A stretch of DNA of 22,668 bases from Brevundimonas sp. UBA5936 (GTDB lineage: Bacteria; Pseudomonadota; Alphaproteobacteria; Caulobacterales; Caulobacteraceae), in contig DJDA01000093.1 in assembly GCA_002430835.1 (NCBI GenBank), forward strand, positions 841-23,508, written 5' to 3'. The first letter of the stretch is position 1; each line of letters begins with the position of its first letter. The position numbers and the translations under genes were made by a program. This document shows, piece after piece, positions 7,458 to 17,158 of the stretch. The notes beneath the pieces are model-generated. The model saw only the letters and a program-made list of their open reading frames with translations. It did no database searches and was not told the origin of the DNA.

Positions 7458-9629
7458 ATGTCGGACATCCGCCTGCTCAACCGACGCCGCGCCTTGCTGC
7501 TGGGCGCCGCGACGGGGGCGAGTCTGCTTTGTCCGGCCGTTGCGACGGCCCGGTCTGAGCCGCCGTGGGGCGCCTATCCGCCGACGCCCGTGGAGCCGGT
7601 GATCGACCTCTACGGCGAGGTCGCGGTCGAGGATCCCTATCGCTGGCTGGAAGCGGACATCCGCACGTCCGAGCGGGTGCAGGCCTGGACCACGGCGCAG
7701 AACGCCGTCTCGGACGCCTATCTGCAGGGCCTGGACGGGCGCGCGAAAATCCGCGCTCGCCTGGACGCCCTGTTCGACATTGAAACCATCGGCCCGATCG
7801 CCACGGCCGGAGAGGCTCAGTTCTTCATGCGCCGCGCCAGAGGCGAGGAACAATCCTCTCTATGGGTGCGCCAGGGCGAGACGGGCGAGGCGCGCAAGCT
7901 GCTGGACCCCGCGCAATGGTCGGCCGACGGTACGGCGGCGCTGGCGGGCTATGCGGTGTCGCCTGACGGCCGCTACGTCGCCTACGCCCGACAGGACGCC
8001 GGTTCCGACTGGCGCGTCTGGCGCGTGCTGGATCGCAACAGCGGTCAGACCCTGGCCGACGCCATTCACTGGAACAAATACTCCAACGCCTTCTGGGCTG
8101 CGGACGGTTCGGGTTTCTACTACGCGCGCTTTCCTCAGCCCGATGCGATGTTCCTGTCGGGCAACAGCGGACAGCAGCTTTATTTCCACCGCCTCGGCGA
8201 CCCTCAGGATGCGGACGTCCTGATCTATGAGGACAAGGCCAACCCGGACTATATGTTCATCGGCCAACTGTCCGCCGATGGCCGCTATCTGCTCATCAAC
8301 ACCGGATACGCGGGCGGCGGGATCACCCTTCTGTATAAGGATCTGACCCGGCCCGGCGCGGACTTCGTGCCCATCGACCTCGGCCCGGCCGAACCGCTCG
8401 CGGGCAACTATTTCATCGGCTCGCGGGGCGCGACGCTCTATGTGCTGACCAGCGTGGGCGCCGCCAACTGGCGCCTCGTTTCCGTGGACGCCGAGCGTCC
8501 CGACGAAATCAAGGAAGTCGTGCCGGAACGCGCTTTCCCGCTGCGAGGCGCGCTGCTGGCCGGCGACGCCCTCATTCTCAAGTATCTGACCGACGGCAGC
8601 GACACCCTGATCAGCCGTTCGTTGCGCAACGGTCGTGAGCGCGCCGTTTCACTGCCGGGCTTCGGCGTGGTGCAAGGGCTGTCGCGCGCGGCCCAGCCGG
8701 GCCAGATCTACTATCAGTATTCCGGCTTCGGTCAGCCGCTGACGACCTATCGGTACGATGTGGCGCGCCGACGCTCCGTGGTCGTCGACAAGCCGCAAGG
8801 CCCGGTCGAGCCTTCCCACTATCAGGTCGAGCGCGTGGTCGTGACGGCGCGCGACGGCAATCGCGTTCCCCTGTTCATCGCGTCTCGCAAAGGCCTGGCG
8901 CGGCGCGGCGACGCTCCGACCATCCTCTACGGCTATGGCGGCTTCGGCGCTTCCTATCCGCCCGACTTCAGGCCGGAGCAGGTGACGTGGATGGACATGG
9001 GCGGGGTGTTCGCCATCGCCGCCCTGCCGGGAGACGGCGTCTATGGCGAGGCCTCTCACAGGGCCGGAATGCTGGCGAATAAGCCTGCGGTGTTCGACGC
9101 CTTCAACGACTGTGCGGTTCACCTGATCGCGTCGGGCTATACGCGGCCCGAACGGCTCGCGGCCTTCGGCTACAGCAACGGCGGTCTGTTGGTCGGGGGC
9201 GCCGTCGCCCGCCGTCCGGACCTCTATGCGGCGGCCATGCCGACCGTGGGCGTGCTGGACATGCTGCGCTTCACGCAGTTCACGAACGGCCGGCTGTGGA
9301 TCCGCGAGTACGGCGATCCTCAGGACGCCGCCCTGTTCCCCGTCCTGCACGGCTACTCGCCTTACCACGCCGCCGTCCGGGGGCGGCGCTACCCAGCCCT
9401 GCTGATCGGCACGGGAGACACGGACGACCGCGTCGCGCCGATGCACAGTTTCAAATACGCCGCCCGCCTGCAGGCGCTGGCCGATCCCTCGCGGCCCGTT
9501 CTGTTGACGGTGGACAAGGATTCCGGCCACGGCGCAGGCAACAGCCGATCCAAAACCGCCAAGAGCGCCGCCGACCGCCTGGCCTTTGCAGCGAGTCACC
9601 TGGGACTGGCGGTCGGCGCCCTGGAGTGA
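7458..9629 (+). CDS. Exported prolyl oligopeptidase family (S9A) serine peptidase
   Basis: From the ATG at 7458 the protein has 723 residues. The N-terminus NRRRALLLGAATGA is a twin-arginine-like signal peptide, so export to the periplasm is likely. The N-terminal EDPYRWLEADIRTSERVQAW is the classic prolyl-oligopeptidase entry motif. A seven-bladed beta-propeller follows, then an alpha/beta-hydrolase domain. Catalytic residues are visible: Ser573 in GYSNGG, the acidic site in DTDDRV (654-659), and His691 in SGHGAG. The family cleaves short peptides after proline. GYSNGG and LPGDGVYG differ from the GGSNGG and RGGGEYG I remember for standard members, so substrate preference may differ. The gene follows DUF885 by 13 bp, so the two are probably co-transcribed. 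A longer in-frame start at 7404 overlaps the upstream gene and is less likely. Confidence 0.9.
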   Translation: MSDIRLLNRRRALLLGAATGASLLCPAVATARSEPPWGAYPPTPVEPVIDLYGEVAVEDPYRWLEADIRTSERVQAWTTAQNAVSDAYLQGLDGRAKIRARLDALFDIETIGPIATAGEAQFFMRRARGEEQSSLWVRQGETGEARKLLDPAQWSADGTAALAGYAVSPDGRYVAYARQDAGSDWRVWRVLDRNSGQTLADAIHWNKYSNAFWAADGSGFYYARFPQPDAMFLSGNSGQQLYFHRLGDPQDADVLIYEDKANPDYMFIGQLSADGRYLLINTGYAGGGITLLYKDLTRPGADFVPIDLGPAEPLAGNYFIGSRGATLYVLTSVGAANWRLVSVDAERPDEIKEVVPERAFPLRGALLAGDALILKYLTDGSDTLISRSLRNGRERAVSLPGFGVVQGLSRAAQPGQIYYQYSGFGQPLTTYRYDVARRRSVVVDKPQGPVEPSHYQVERVVVTARDGNRVPLFIASRKGLARRGDAPTILYGYGGFGASYPPDFRPEQVTWMDMGGVFAIAALPGDGVYGEASHRAGMLANKPAVFDAFNDCAVHLIASGYTRPERLAAFGYSNGGLLVGGAVARRPDLYAAAMPTVGVLDMLRFTQFTNGRLWIREYGDPQDAALFPVLHGYSPYHAAVRGRRYPALLIGTGDTDDRVAPMHSFKYAARLQALADPSRPVLLTVDKDSGHGAGNSRSKTAKSAADRLAFAASHLGLAVGALE

Positions 9630-9771
9630 ACGCCTGCGCGTCGCTGGTTTCGTCTCGCAAATGCAAGCCGTCCATCGCCAGCAGACTTTCAACGAGTCTT
9701 ATCCGTCGATTTTAGGTTGTTTCTGGGGGGGGGCTGAGCAGCCGGAAGGCGCCGGAACTGCTTGAAAAGAA

Positions 9772-9818
9772 TGGTGGACGCGACAGGGATTGAACCTGTG
9801 ACCCCTACGATGTCAACG
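9772..9818 (-). other. 3' half of tRNA-Val(GAC): probable attachment-site remnant
   Basis: Read on the minus strand, this is a perfect 3' tRNA half. It contains an anticodon loop TTGACAT with anticodon GAC (9810-9816), the 3' strand of the anticodon stem CGTAG, variable loop GGGTC, T arm ACAGG-TTCAATC-CCTGT, acceptor strand CGCGTCC, discriminator A and encoded CCA (9772-9774). The required 5' half (GGACGCG start, D arm) is absent: the following sequence has no D stem and no matching acceptor strand. A tRNA copy from the anticodon loop to the 3' end is the usual footprint of tyrosine-integrase elements. The broken end coincides with a 7-bp palindrome, GATGTCA/TGACATC (9809-9826). No integrase gene is visible nearby. 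Confidence 0.7.
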
Positions 9819-9889
9819 CTGACATCTATAGCGAATTCAATGACTTCCGGTTCTCCGCACCAGAAAAAGACAAACGAAAACAGCCCGCT

Positions 9890-9909
9890 CGCCCAGGGTA
9901 TTATGGGCG
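9890..9909 (+). terminator. Hairpin with short T tract
   Basis: The stem CGCCCA/TGGGCG has an 8-nt loop and is followed by TTTCTT. It would serve as a weak terminator for plus-strand transcription coming from the peptidase operon. Confidence 0.4.
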
Positions 9910-9946
9910 TTTCTTGGGCAGGACGTTTCTTACCGGCCGAACTGGA

Positions 9947-9977
9947 GCCCCCTCCACTAGCCTGTTGTTAGTGGGGC
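9947..9977 (+). terminator. Terminator-like hairpin upstream of glmS
   Basis: GCCC-CCT-CCACTA pairs with TAGTGGGGC, with a 3-nt bulge and a 9-nt loop, and is followed by ATTTCT. It probably insulates the glmS/polysaccharide operon from upstream transcription. Confidence 0.45.
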
Positions 9978-10130
9978 ATTTCTGCGCCTTCAGCACAAGG
10001 CTGACGTGAAGTTGCCGGTCAGTGCTTCCCCGCCCCGGTGCAACATCCGTTAAAGATGTGACAACGCAACCTTATTGCGCTAAGGCCCCCCATCCAAGGC
10101 GCGGCGGCGCCGTCTCGAGCGCCTTTGTCT

Positions 10131-11945
<1,815 letters not shown>

Positions 11946-11972
11946 TCATGCTCGTACTGAAGGCCTGCTGAC

Positions 11973-13976
11973 ATGGCGCACCGCTTCAAGGCGCCCGCGC
12001 GCTACGGCGCGACCGACGCGACCAAGTTCGCCCTGCACATGTGCGTGCTCTTCATCGCATTTGTCGCCGCTTATGAGATACGCCGCGCGCTGCCGATCAC
12101 CTGGTGGATGACCAACAGCGACGCTTTACGCGTGCTGGGCTGGGCTGGGCTCTACGCCGCTATCGGCGGCGGCATCGAACTGATCGCCAAGACCGAGCGC
12201 TCCGCCTGGCGTTTCACCTCACTCAATGACCTGCTTGCCATCAGCCGCAGCCTGCTGGCTGGCATGGCGCTGTTCCTGCTGGTCATCTTCGTACTTGATC
12301 GAGGCTTGCAGCTACCTCGCTCGGTTCTGGTGCTTGCATTTCTCTTCAGCCTCCTGGGCTTGGCGGGGCTCCGGGTGTGCTGGCGCCTAGCTCACAATCC
12401 CCACATCCTTCGTCAGTCGTTGGCCGGAGAGGTGATCAGAGCGCGTTCGTCCCCAGCCGCAGGCAAGACACCCATGTTGATGGTCGGCGATATGCGATCC
12501 GCCGACGCCCATCTGCGCCACTTCCAGGCCGACCCCGCATCGCCCTACCGCCCCATAGGTTTGATCACGCCAAATGGAGGTGAACTGGGACTTCACATTC
12601 ACGGCGTGCCGGTGCTGGGCCTGATCGGCGAGTGGCGGCTGCCGGATCCATCATCATCAGAAGCGAAGTACGCGATCCTCTTCCTCGACGATCCGGTTCA
12701 AGCCTGGAACGTCAGCCCTGCCCGTATCGGTGAAGTTCGCAAAGCAGGTCACACCCTGTTGCGACCTCGGATGTTCGTGGATTTGTCTGCGGCCAACGCA
12801 GACCCCTACGCGCTGAAAGAGATACCGCTTGAGGAGTTCCTACCCCGTACCCCGATCCGGCTCGACTCAACGCGAGTTCAAGCGCTGATCAAGGGCAAGC
12901 GGGTGCTGGTGACCGGCGCCGGCGGCAGCATTGGCTCAGAGATTTGTCGCCAAGCCGCCGCTCTCGGCTGCGCCCACCTCGCCCTGCTAGACCACTCCGA
13001 GTTCGGCCTGTTCAAAATCGACCAAGAGATCGCGGGCGCCCATCCGCACTTGTCACGACGCGAGATCATTTGCGACGTGCGCGACCGTGCCCGGGTCGCG
13101 GCACACCTGGCCCAAGAGGCGCCTGACATCGTCTTTCACGCCGCCGCGCTGAAACATGTCCCCATGGTCGAAAACCACCCGATCGAGGGCGTGTTGACGA
13201 ATGTGGTGGGCACCTGGAACGTGGCCGAGTCGGCGCGCGAAGCCCGAGTGCCGCACATGGTGATGATCTCCACCGACAAGGCGGTTGATCCGTCCAACAT
13301 CATGGGAGCCACCAAACGGCTTGCTGAGGCCGTCGTGCGCGGCCTGCATGGCCGGGGCGGTGACACCAACTTCAGCGTGGTCCGCTTCGGAAACGTGCTG
13401 GGCTCGGCGGGGTCGGTGGCCCCAATCTTCCAGGACCAGATCCGGCGCGGCGGCCCTGTAACCGTCACCCACCCAGAGGTGGAGCGCTACTTCATGACTA
13501 TCCCCGAGGCCGTTCAACTCGTGCTGCACGCCACGGCCGAAAGCGCCGTCCGCCCCCGAACCCAGCCGAGCGTCTTTGTTTTGGACATGGGCGAGCCGGT
13601 GAAAATCGTGGAACTCGCGCGCAACATGATCTCGCTGCACGGACTAAAACCGGATGCGGACATCCCCGTCATCTTCACCGGCTTGCGTCCCGGCGAGAAG
13701 CTGACCGAAGAGCTGGTGGACTCCAGCGAACGAATCTTGGCGCGGCTAGACTCGGTTATCGAGGTGGTGGACCAGGGGACGTCAGCCGTCATGTCTGAAG
13801 ATCAGGTCAAGGCGCTGCAGGCGCTGGCCCGAGGCGACGATGAGGCCGCAGTGCGACTGGAGGTTTATGAACACGTCGCGAGATTGCGAGGGAGCGTGGG
13901 GAGCGGCTTTGCGGGTGCAGGCGCCAATTTTCCTCAATCAGAGACGTCGGGCTCCGGGGGAGGCGCCGATGATTAG
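11973..13976 (+). CDS. Membrane-bound nucleotide-sugar 4,6-dehydratase, CapD/WbpM/FlaA1 family
   Basis: The protein has 667 residues. The N-terminal 150 residues contain about four membrane helices (first near 15-35). A Rossmann-like nucleotide-binding region and then the SDR catalytic domain follow: TGAGGSIGS at 314-322, DVRD, AAALKHVPMVE, and STDKAVDPSNIMGATKR. The catalytic triad has Met in place of Tyr (S...M...K), which is the hallmark of the large membrane FlaA1/WbpM type, in contrast to ordinary Tyr-containing dehydratases. The reaction is likely UDP-GlcNAc to UDP-4-keto-6-deoxy sugar, the entry to QuiNAc, FucNAc or bacillosamine-type sugars; the exact product is not readable from sequence. 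The gene overlaps the ABC transporter start by 8 bp (ATGATTAG), so the two are translationally coupled. Confidence 0.93.
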   Translation: MAHRFKAPARYGATDATKFALHMCVLFIAFVAAYEIRRALPITWWMTNSDALRVLGWAGLYAAIGGGIELIAKTERSAWRFTSLNDLLAISRSLLAGMALFLLVIFVLDRGLQLPRSVLVLAFLFSLLGLAGLRVCWRLAHNPHILRQSLAGEVIRARSSPAAGKTPMLMVGDMRSADAHLRHFQADPASPYRPIGLITPNGGELGLHIHGVPVLGLIGEWRLPDPSSSEAKYAILFLDDPVQAWNVSPARIGEVRKAGHTLLRPRMFVDLSAANADPYALKEIPLEEFLPRTPIRLDSTRVQALIKGKRVLVTGAGGSIGSEICRQAAALGCAHLALLDHSEFGLFKIDQEIAGAHPHLSRREIICDVRDRARVAAHLAQEAPDIVFHAAALKHVPMVENHPIEGVLTNVVGTWNVAESAREARVPHMVMISTDKAVDPSNIMGATKRLAEAVVRGLHGRGGDTNFSVVRFGNVLGSAGSVAPIFQDQIRRGGPVTVTHPEVERYFMTIPEAVQLVLHATAESAVRPRTQPSVFVLDMGEPVKIVELARNMISLHGLKPDADIPVIFTGLRPGEKLTEELVDSSERILARLDSVIEVVDQGTSAVMSEDQVKALQALARGDDEAAVRLEVYEHVARLRGSVGSGFAGAGANFPQSETSGSGGGADD

Positions 13977-15726
13977 CGCCTCTGAGACAAGGCCGCGTGC
14001 CGCCCTGCTCTCCGTCGTAGCCGGCCTGTTCCGACACTTGCCGCATCAGCTTCGCCGGGCCGCGATCGGCGTGCTGGTGCTTATGCTCGTCGGGGCAGGG
14101 GCGGAGCTTTTCACGCTGGGCGCGCTGTTGCCGTTCCTGGCGGCTGTGGCCTCGCCGGAGAACTCGCCGCTGTTGCAGGCGATGCAGCCGCTGTTCGGAC
14201 TGGTCGGCGCGCAGACGCCGCGCGAGGTGCTGCTCACCTTGACCGGCCTGTTCGCGCTGGCGGCGCTGACGGCGGCCGTGCTGCGGCTGATCCTGCTGTG
14301 GGCGAGCCAGAGATTCGTCTACAGCGTGTCCTATGAGCTGGGCGTGAAGTTGTATGCAGACACGCTGCGACAGCCCTATTCCTATCATCTGAGCCGCAAC
14401 AGCAGCGAGATCATCGCCTCGATAACCAAGGTCGAGATGATCACGCACCAAGTCCTGAATCCGCTGATGACGGCCGCTGTCGCCGTGGTGATTTCCGTCG
14501 CCATCATCATCGGGCTGATCGTCGTCGATCCGGTCGTGGCGTTGCTGTCGGGGGGCGGGTTTGTCGCCGTCTATCTGCTGGTCTCCCTGGCCACCCGGCG
14601 CCGTCTCCAGGCCAATGGCGTGGTCATCGCGCGGTCGCAGGGCGCACGCGTGCGCGCACTCCAGGAAGGTCTCGGCGGCATCCGCGACGTGCTGTTGGAC
14701 AGATCGCAATCGGTGTTCGTCGACACCTATCAGAAGGCCGAGGCGGACTTCCGCGACGCCCGCGCTCGCAACGCCCTGTTCGCCAATGCGCCCCGGTTTC
14801 TGGTGGAAGGTCTGGGATTGGTTCTGATCGCCGGCATAGCGGTCGCGGTCACAGGCCGTTCCGGCGGCTTCAGCGCGGCCGTCCCGGTTCTTGGTGCGCT
14901 CGCGCTGGGCGCCCAGAAGCTGCTGCCGCTGATCCAGCAAATCTATCAGGGATGGTCTTCCGCCCTCGGCAACCGGCAGAACCTGATGGATGTCAGTGAA
15001 CTGCTGTCCCGCACCGTGCCGCCCGTCGGGCAGGCGGCAACCGCGCTGCCCTTTGCCGACTCCATCCAGCTGACGGATGTGAGCTTCGGCTATGAGGGCG
15101 CAGGCGCGCGCGCGCTGTCGGGCATCAGTCTGGAAATTCGCAAGGGCATGCGGCTCGGCATCGTCGGCAAGAGCGGCAGCGGCAAATCGACCCTGATGGA
15201 TCTGATCCTCGGCCTGCTGGAGCCGAGCGAAGGCCAGATCGCGGTGGACGGGGTCCGACTGACGCCGGGAAACCGCGCCGCCTGGCAGAGAAACATCGCT
15301 CATGTGCCGCAGGCGATCTTCCTGGCTGACGCCAGCGTGGCGGAAAACATCGCCTTCGGCGTCAGGAAGCGGGACATCGACCTCGAACGCGTGCGACGCG
15401 CGGCCGAACAGGCCGAGCTGGCGGATGTGATCGCCGCACTTCCGAACGGCTACGAGACCCGTGTGGGCGAGCGCGGCATCCAGCTCTCCGGCGGCCAGCG
15501 CCAGCGGATCGGCATCGCCCGCGCGCTCTATAAGCAGGCTACCGTCCTGGTGTTCGACGAGGCGACCAGCGCCCTAGATGTGGAAACGGAAACAGCCGTG
15601 ATGGCAGCGGTGGAACGGCTCGACAGGCGACTGACTATCCTCATCATTGCTCATCGACTGTCGACACTGGATGGGTGTGACTCCATCGCGAGACTGAGTC
15701 GTGGCTCCATCATCAATGATGCATAG
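13969..15726 (+). CDS. ABC exporter (half-transporter), PglK-like lipid-linked oligosaccharide flippase
   Basis: The protein has 585 residues: a transmembrane domain with about six helices (residues 20-330) fused to an ATPase domain (from about 365). All ATPase motifs are intact: Walker A GKSGSGKST at 400-408, signature LSGGQRQR at 506-513, Walker B VLVFDEATSALD at 526-537, and switch histidine 562 in AHRLSTL. Length and layout match PglK/WlaB-type flippases, which move lipid-linked glycans across the inner membrane, and the location inside a sugar cluster supports this. The ATG at 13969 has an excellent ribosome-binding site (GGGGGAGG) and overlaps the previous gene by 8 bp; a longer frame from 13840 is a shadow. 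Its last 105 codons are partly duplicated at 17210-17518. The C-terminus is short (SIINDA), and a switch in base composition begins right after the stop. Confidence 0.9.
   Translation: MISASETRPRAALLSVVAGLFRHLPHQLRRAAIGVLVLMLVGAGAELFTLGALLPFLAAVASPENSPLLQAMQPLFGLVGAQTPREVLLTLTGLFALAALTAAVLRLILLWASQRFVYSVSYELGVKLYADTLRQPYSYHLSRNSSEIIASITKVEMITHQVLNPLMTAAVAVVISVAIIIGLIVVDPVVALLSGGGFVAVYLLVSLATRRRLQANGVVIARSQGARVRALQEGLGGIRDVLLDRSQSVFVDTYQKAEADFRDARARNALFANAPRFLVEGLGLVLIAGIAVAVTGRSGGFSAAVPVLGALALGAQKLLPLIQQIYQGWSSALGNRQNLMDVSELLSRTVPPVGQAATALPFADSIQLTDVSFGYEGAGARALSGISLEIRKGMRLGIVGKSGSGKSTLMDLILGLLEPSEGQIAVDGVRLTPGNRAAWQRNIAHVPQAIFLADASVAENIAFGVRKRDIDLERVRRAAEQAELADVIAALPNGYETRVGERGIQLSGGQRQRIGIARALYKQATVLVFDEATSALDVETETAVMAAVERLDRRLTILIIAHRLSTLDGCDSIARLSRGSIINDA
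15421..15520 (+). repeat. Direct repeat, copy 1 (inside intact ABC ATPase)
   Basis: These 100 bp match 17222-17321 with only 2 mismatches, and the last 58 bp (15463-15520) are identical. Beyond 15520 identity drops abruptly: I count 61 mismatches in the next 180 bp. The wider similar segment runs from 15409. Confidence 0.9.
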
Positions 15727-15860
15727 ACGATTGATGGAAGAGGGCGAACACCGCATAATCGAGCAGAACAGCGCTTCGAAGAAATCGCGATCTCTTTCAG
15801 TTCTGGATGTAAACGTGTCGGATATGGAGATCCGGCGTGCCTGTGGAGGCGAATAAGACC

Positions 15861-17030
15861 ATGAGAGTATTTGCTATCATGGGCTCTAATCCCAACATGT
15901 TTCCGTCTATGTACCACCTCGTGTCGAGGATGAGTGCTGGTGCGGCGGTTGTTCGGTTTGCGTGTAAGTACCCGCCGGACCTGACTGACATCGGTAGTGC
16001 CGACGTTGAGCACATTCATGTTCCAGACTCGAAAGGATTTCTGAGCAGGATACCCCTTCTGCGTACCAATTTCATTAACCTGCTCGTCACGGCAGTCAGG
16101 TTCAAGCCTGACTTGATCATCGCTCAGGAGTCGTATGTTCTCGTTGCTATTGTGTATAAGATACTAGCAGCGCCGTTTCGCCGAACTAAGGTCGCGGGAT
16201 TCTTCTATGACTATACCGACGCTGGTACCAGCACTAGGCTGATAGGTGTCCTCGCTAAGTTCATCAGTACCTACATCGATGTTTGCCCGATGCGGTTGAA
16301 GTGGAGACAGGATGCCTGGCCACTCCTGCGGGCATCTCAGTTCGTCATGAGGCTCTCTCCCCCGCGATCAGCGGGTGTGAATATAACGGTAAACGAGCAC
16401 CCAAGCGTCGTCTATGTTGCCTCACCCAATGTATTAACAAAGATGGACCCATCACGATTATCGAAGTTTATTTCGAGACTTTGTGATCGTGGCATTAAAG
16501 TGCACTGGTATCTTTCTGGTGGGGAAACGCTGACGCCCGACCTCGATCAACTTGCGACTGCCAAGAGTATGGCGTCTAGCGATAATTTCGCGGTTTTTCC
16601 TGCCATTCCGAAGTCAGCACTTGCTGCAGTGTTGGCCAGGTATGATGCAGGGCTTTTCTGGGCGCCGCTGTCGGATAATCGAGGCAACAAGTCTTTCTTT
16701 ATTTCTGCGGCTTCCAACAAGATCGGTGAGTATCTCGCCGCTGGCCTCATCATCGCGCACACGGGCAACCCGGGGCTGTCTTACCTCCCTGATGACGTTT
16801 GCGCTCCATTCGACCCGACGGATCCTGAAGCTGGGGCCGACCACGTCGCTGCCGCTCTAAGCGACCGAGCCGAGATCAAGCGGAAGCGCCAAGTAGCCTT
16901 CCGTTATCATCTAGACGAAATGAACTTCGAGGCCCAGGCAGATCCTGTTTTTCGCCACCTTATGAATAGGCGGGAGGTAATCGAAGGTGCGGGCGCTCAT
17001 CGTTTCCGGTCGAAGGGATCATGCCTCTAA
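15861..17030 (+). CDS. GT4-like glycosyltransferase, lower-GC
   Basis: The protein has 389 residues from the ATG at 15861 and begins MRVFAIMGSNPN, a typical first beta-strand and loop of a GT-B fold. The C-terminal half has the donor-domain pattern: VHWYLSGG, a DAGLFWAPLS loop, SAASNKIGEYLAAGLIIAHT with the conserved Glu of the EX7E-like region, then PFDPTDPEAG. Overall similarity to known families is weak, so donor and acceptor sugars cannot be named. Codon use includes TTA, ATA and CTA, unlike its neighbours, which suggests recent acquisition. A GTG at 15837 with a better-spaced ribosome-binding site (GGAGA) would add 8 residues; ATG 15861 has GGAGG at an 11-nt spacer. The gene lies between the ABC flippase and a duplicated ATPase fragment. 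Confidence 0.75.
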   Translation: MRVFAIMGSNPNMFPSMYHLVSRMSAGAAVVRFACKYPPDLTDIGSADVEHIHVPDSKGFLSRIPLLRTNFINLLVTAVRFKPDLIIAQESYVLVAIVYKILAAPFRRTKVAGFFYDYTDAGTSTRLIGVLAKFISTYIDVCPMRLKWRQDAWPLLRASQFVMRLSPPRSAGVNITVNEHPSVVYVASPNVLTKMDPSRLSKFISRLCDRGIKVHWYLSGGETLTPDLDQLATAKSMASSDNFAVFPAIPKSALAAVLARYDAGLFWAPLSDNRGNKSFFISAASNKIGEYLAAGLIIAHTGNPGLSYLPDDVCAPFDPTDPEAGADHVAAALSDRAEIKRKRQVAFRYHLDEMNFEAQADPVFRHLMNRREVIEGAGAHRFRSKGSCL

Positions 17031-17157
17031 CATGTGCTCGAAACGCGTTCTCGAACCGGATGCTTTGCTCAGCTTCGGCAGCAGCCCCGATAGCTCCGCC
17101 GATGTTAAGCGGGGGCCATTTGTATCCCGATGCTCGACATCTAACGGCGGAGCCTAA
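16987..17157 (+). CDS. Possible 56-residue ORF, remnant or leader
   Basis: A GTG-initiated frame (MRALIVSGRRDHASN as the first residues) with a well-formed GGGAGG ribosome-binding site 9 nt upstream overlaps the end of the preceding glycosyltransferase gene. It stops with TAA one base before the next ATG at 17159. The start resembles the first strand of a GT-B glycosyltransferase (RALIVSG), so it may be the broken N-terminus of a lost gene. I do not recognise the rest. It may not make a functional protein. Confidence 0.3.
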   Translation: MRALIVSGRRDHASNMCSKRVLEPDALLSFGSSPDSSADVKRGPFVSRCSTSNGGA

Positions 17158-17158
17158 G

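Larger units (their letters stand above)
9630..10130. other. Gene-free 500-bp stretch with integration scar and hairpins
   Basis: I see no real protein gene. The short plus-strand frame starting at 9762 (MVDATGIEPVTPT) is the antisense of a tRNA 3' end, a well-known source of false gene calls. The stretch contains a G8 run at 9726-9733, a half tRNA-Val, two terminator-like hairpins, and the leader of glmS with two small stem-loops (10043-10059 and 10065-10079). Confidence 0.7.

Noticed and set aside
7458..7560. Lipoprotein signal for the S9 peptidase (Cys after GASLL)
   Set aside because: The residue before the Cys is Leu, which does not fit a lipobox; a Tat- or Sec-type signal is more plausible.
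9762..9971. Plus-strand frame MKRMVDATGIEPVTPT...
   Set aside because: This is translation of the antisense of a tRNA 3' end, a known source of spurious proteins.
10021..10130. glmS ribozyme
   Set aside because: The leader lacks the long conserved pseudoknotted core, and the element is not expected in alphaproteobacteria.
13807..15303. Minus-strand frame of 498 codons opposite the dehydratase and ABC genes
   Set aside because: It spans two well-supported sense genes and has shadow-like composition.
15716..15856. 46-codon frame (MMHRRLMEEGEHRII...) between the ABC gene and the glycosyltransferase
   Set aside because: It has no ribosome-binding site, overlaps the ABC stop out of frame, and has no similarity I can recognise; the MEEGEH stretch looks like an ABC C-terminus in another frame, but this is too weak to call a frameshift.
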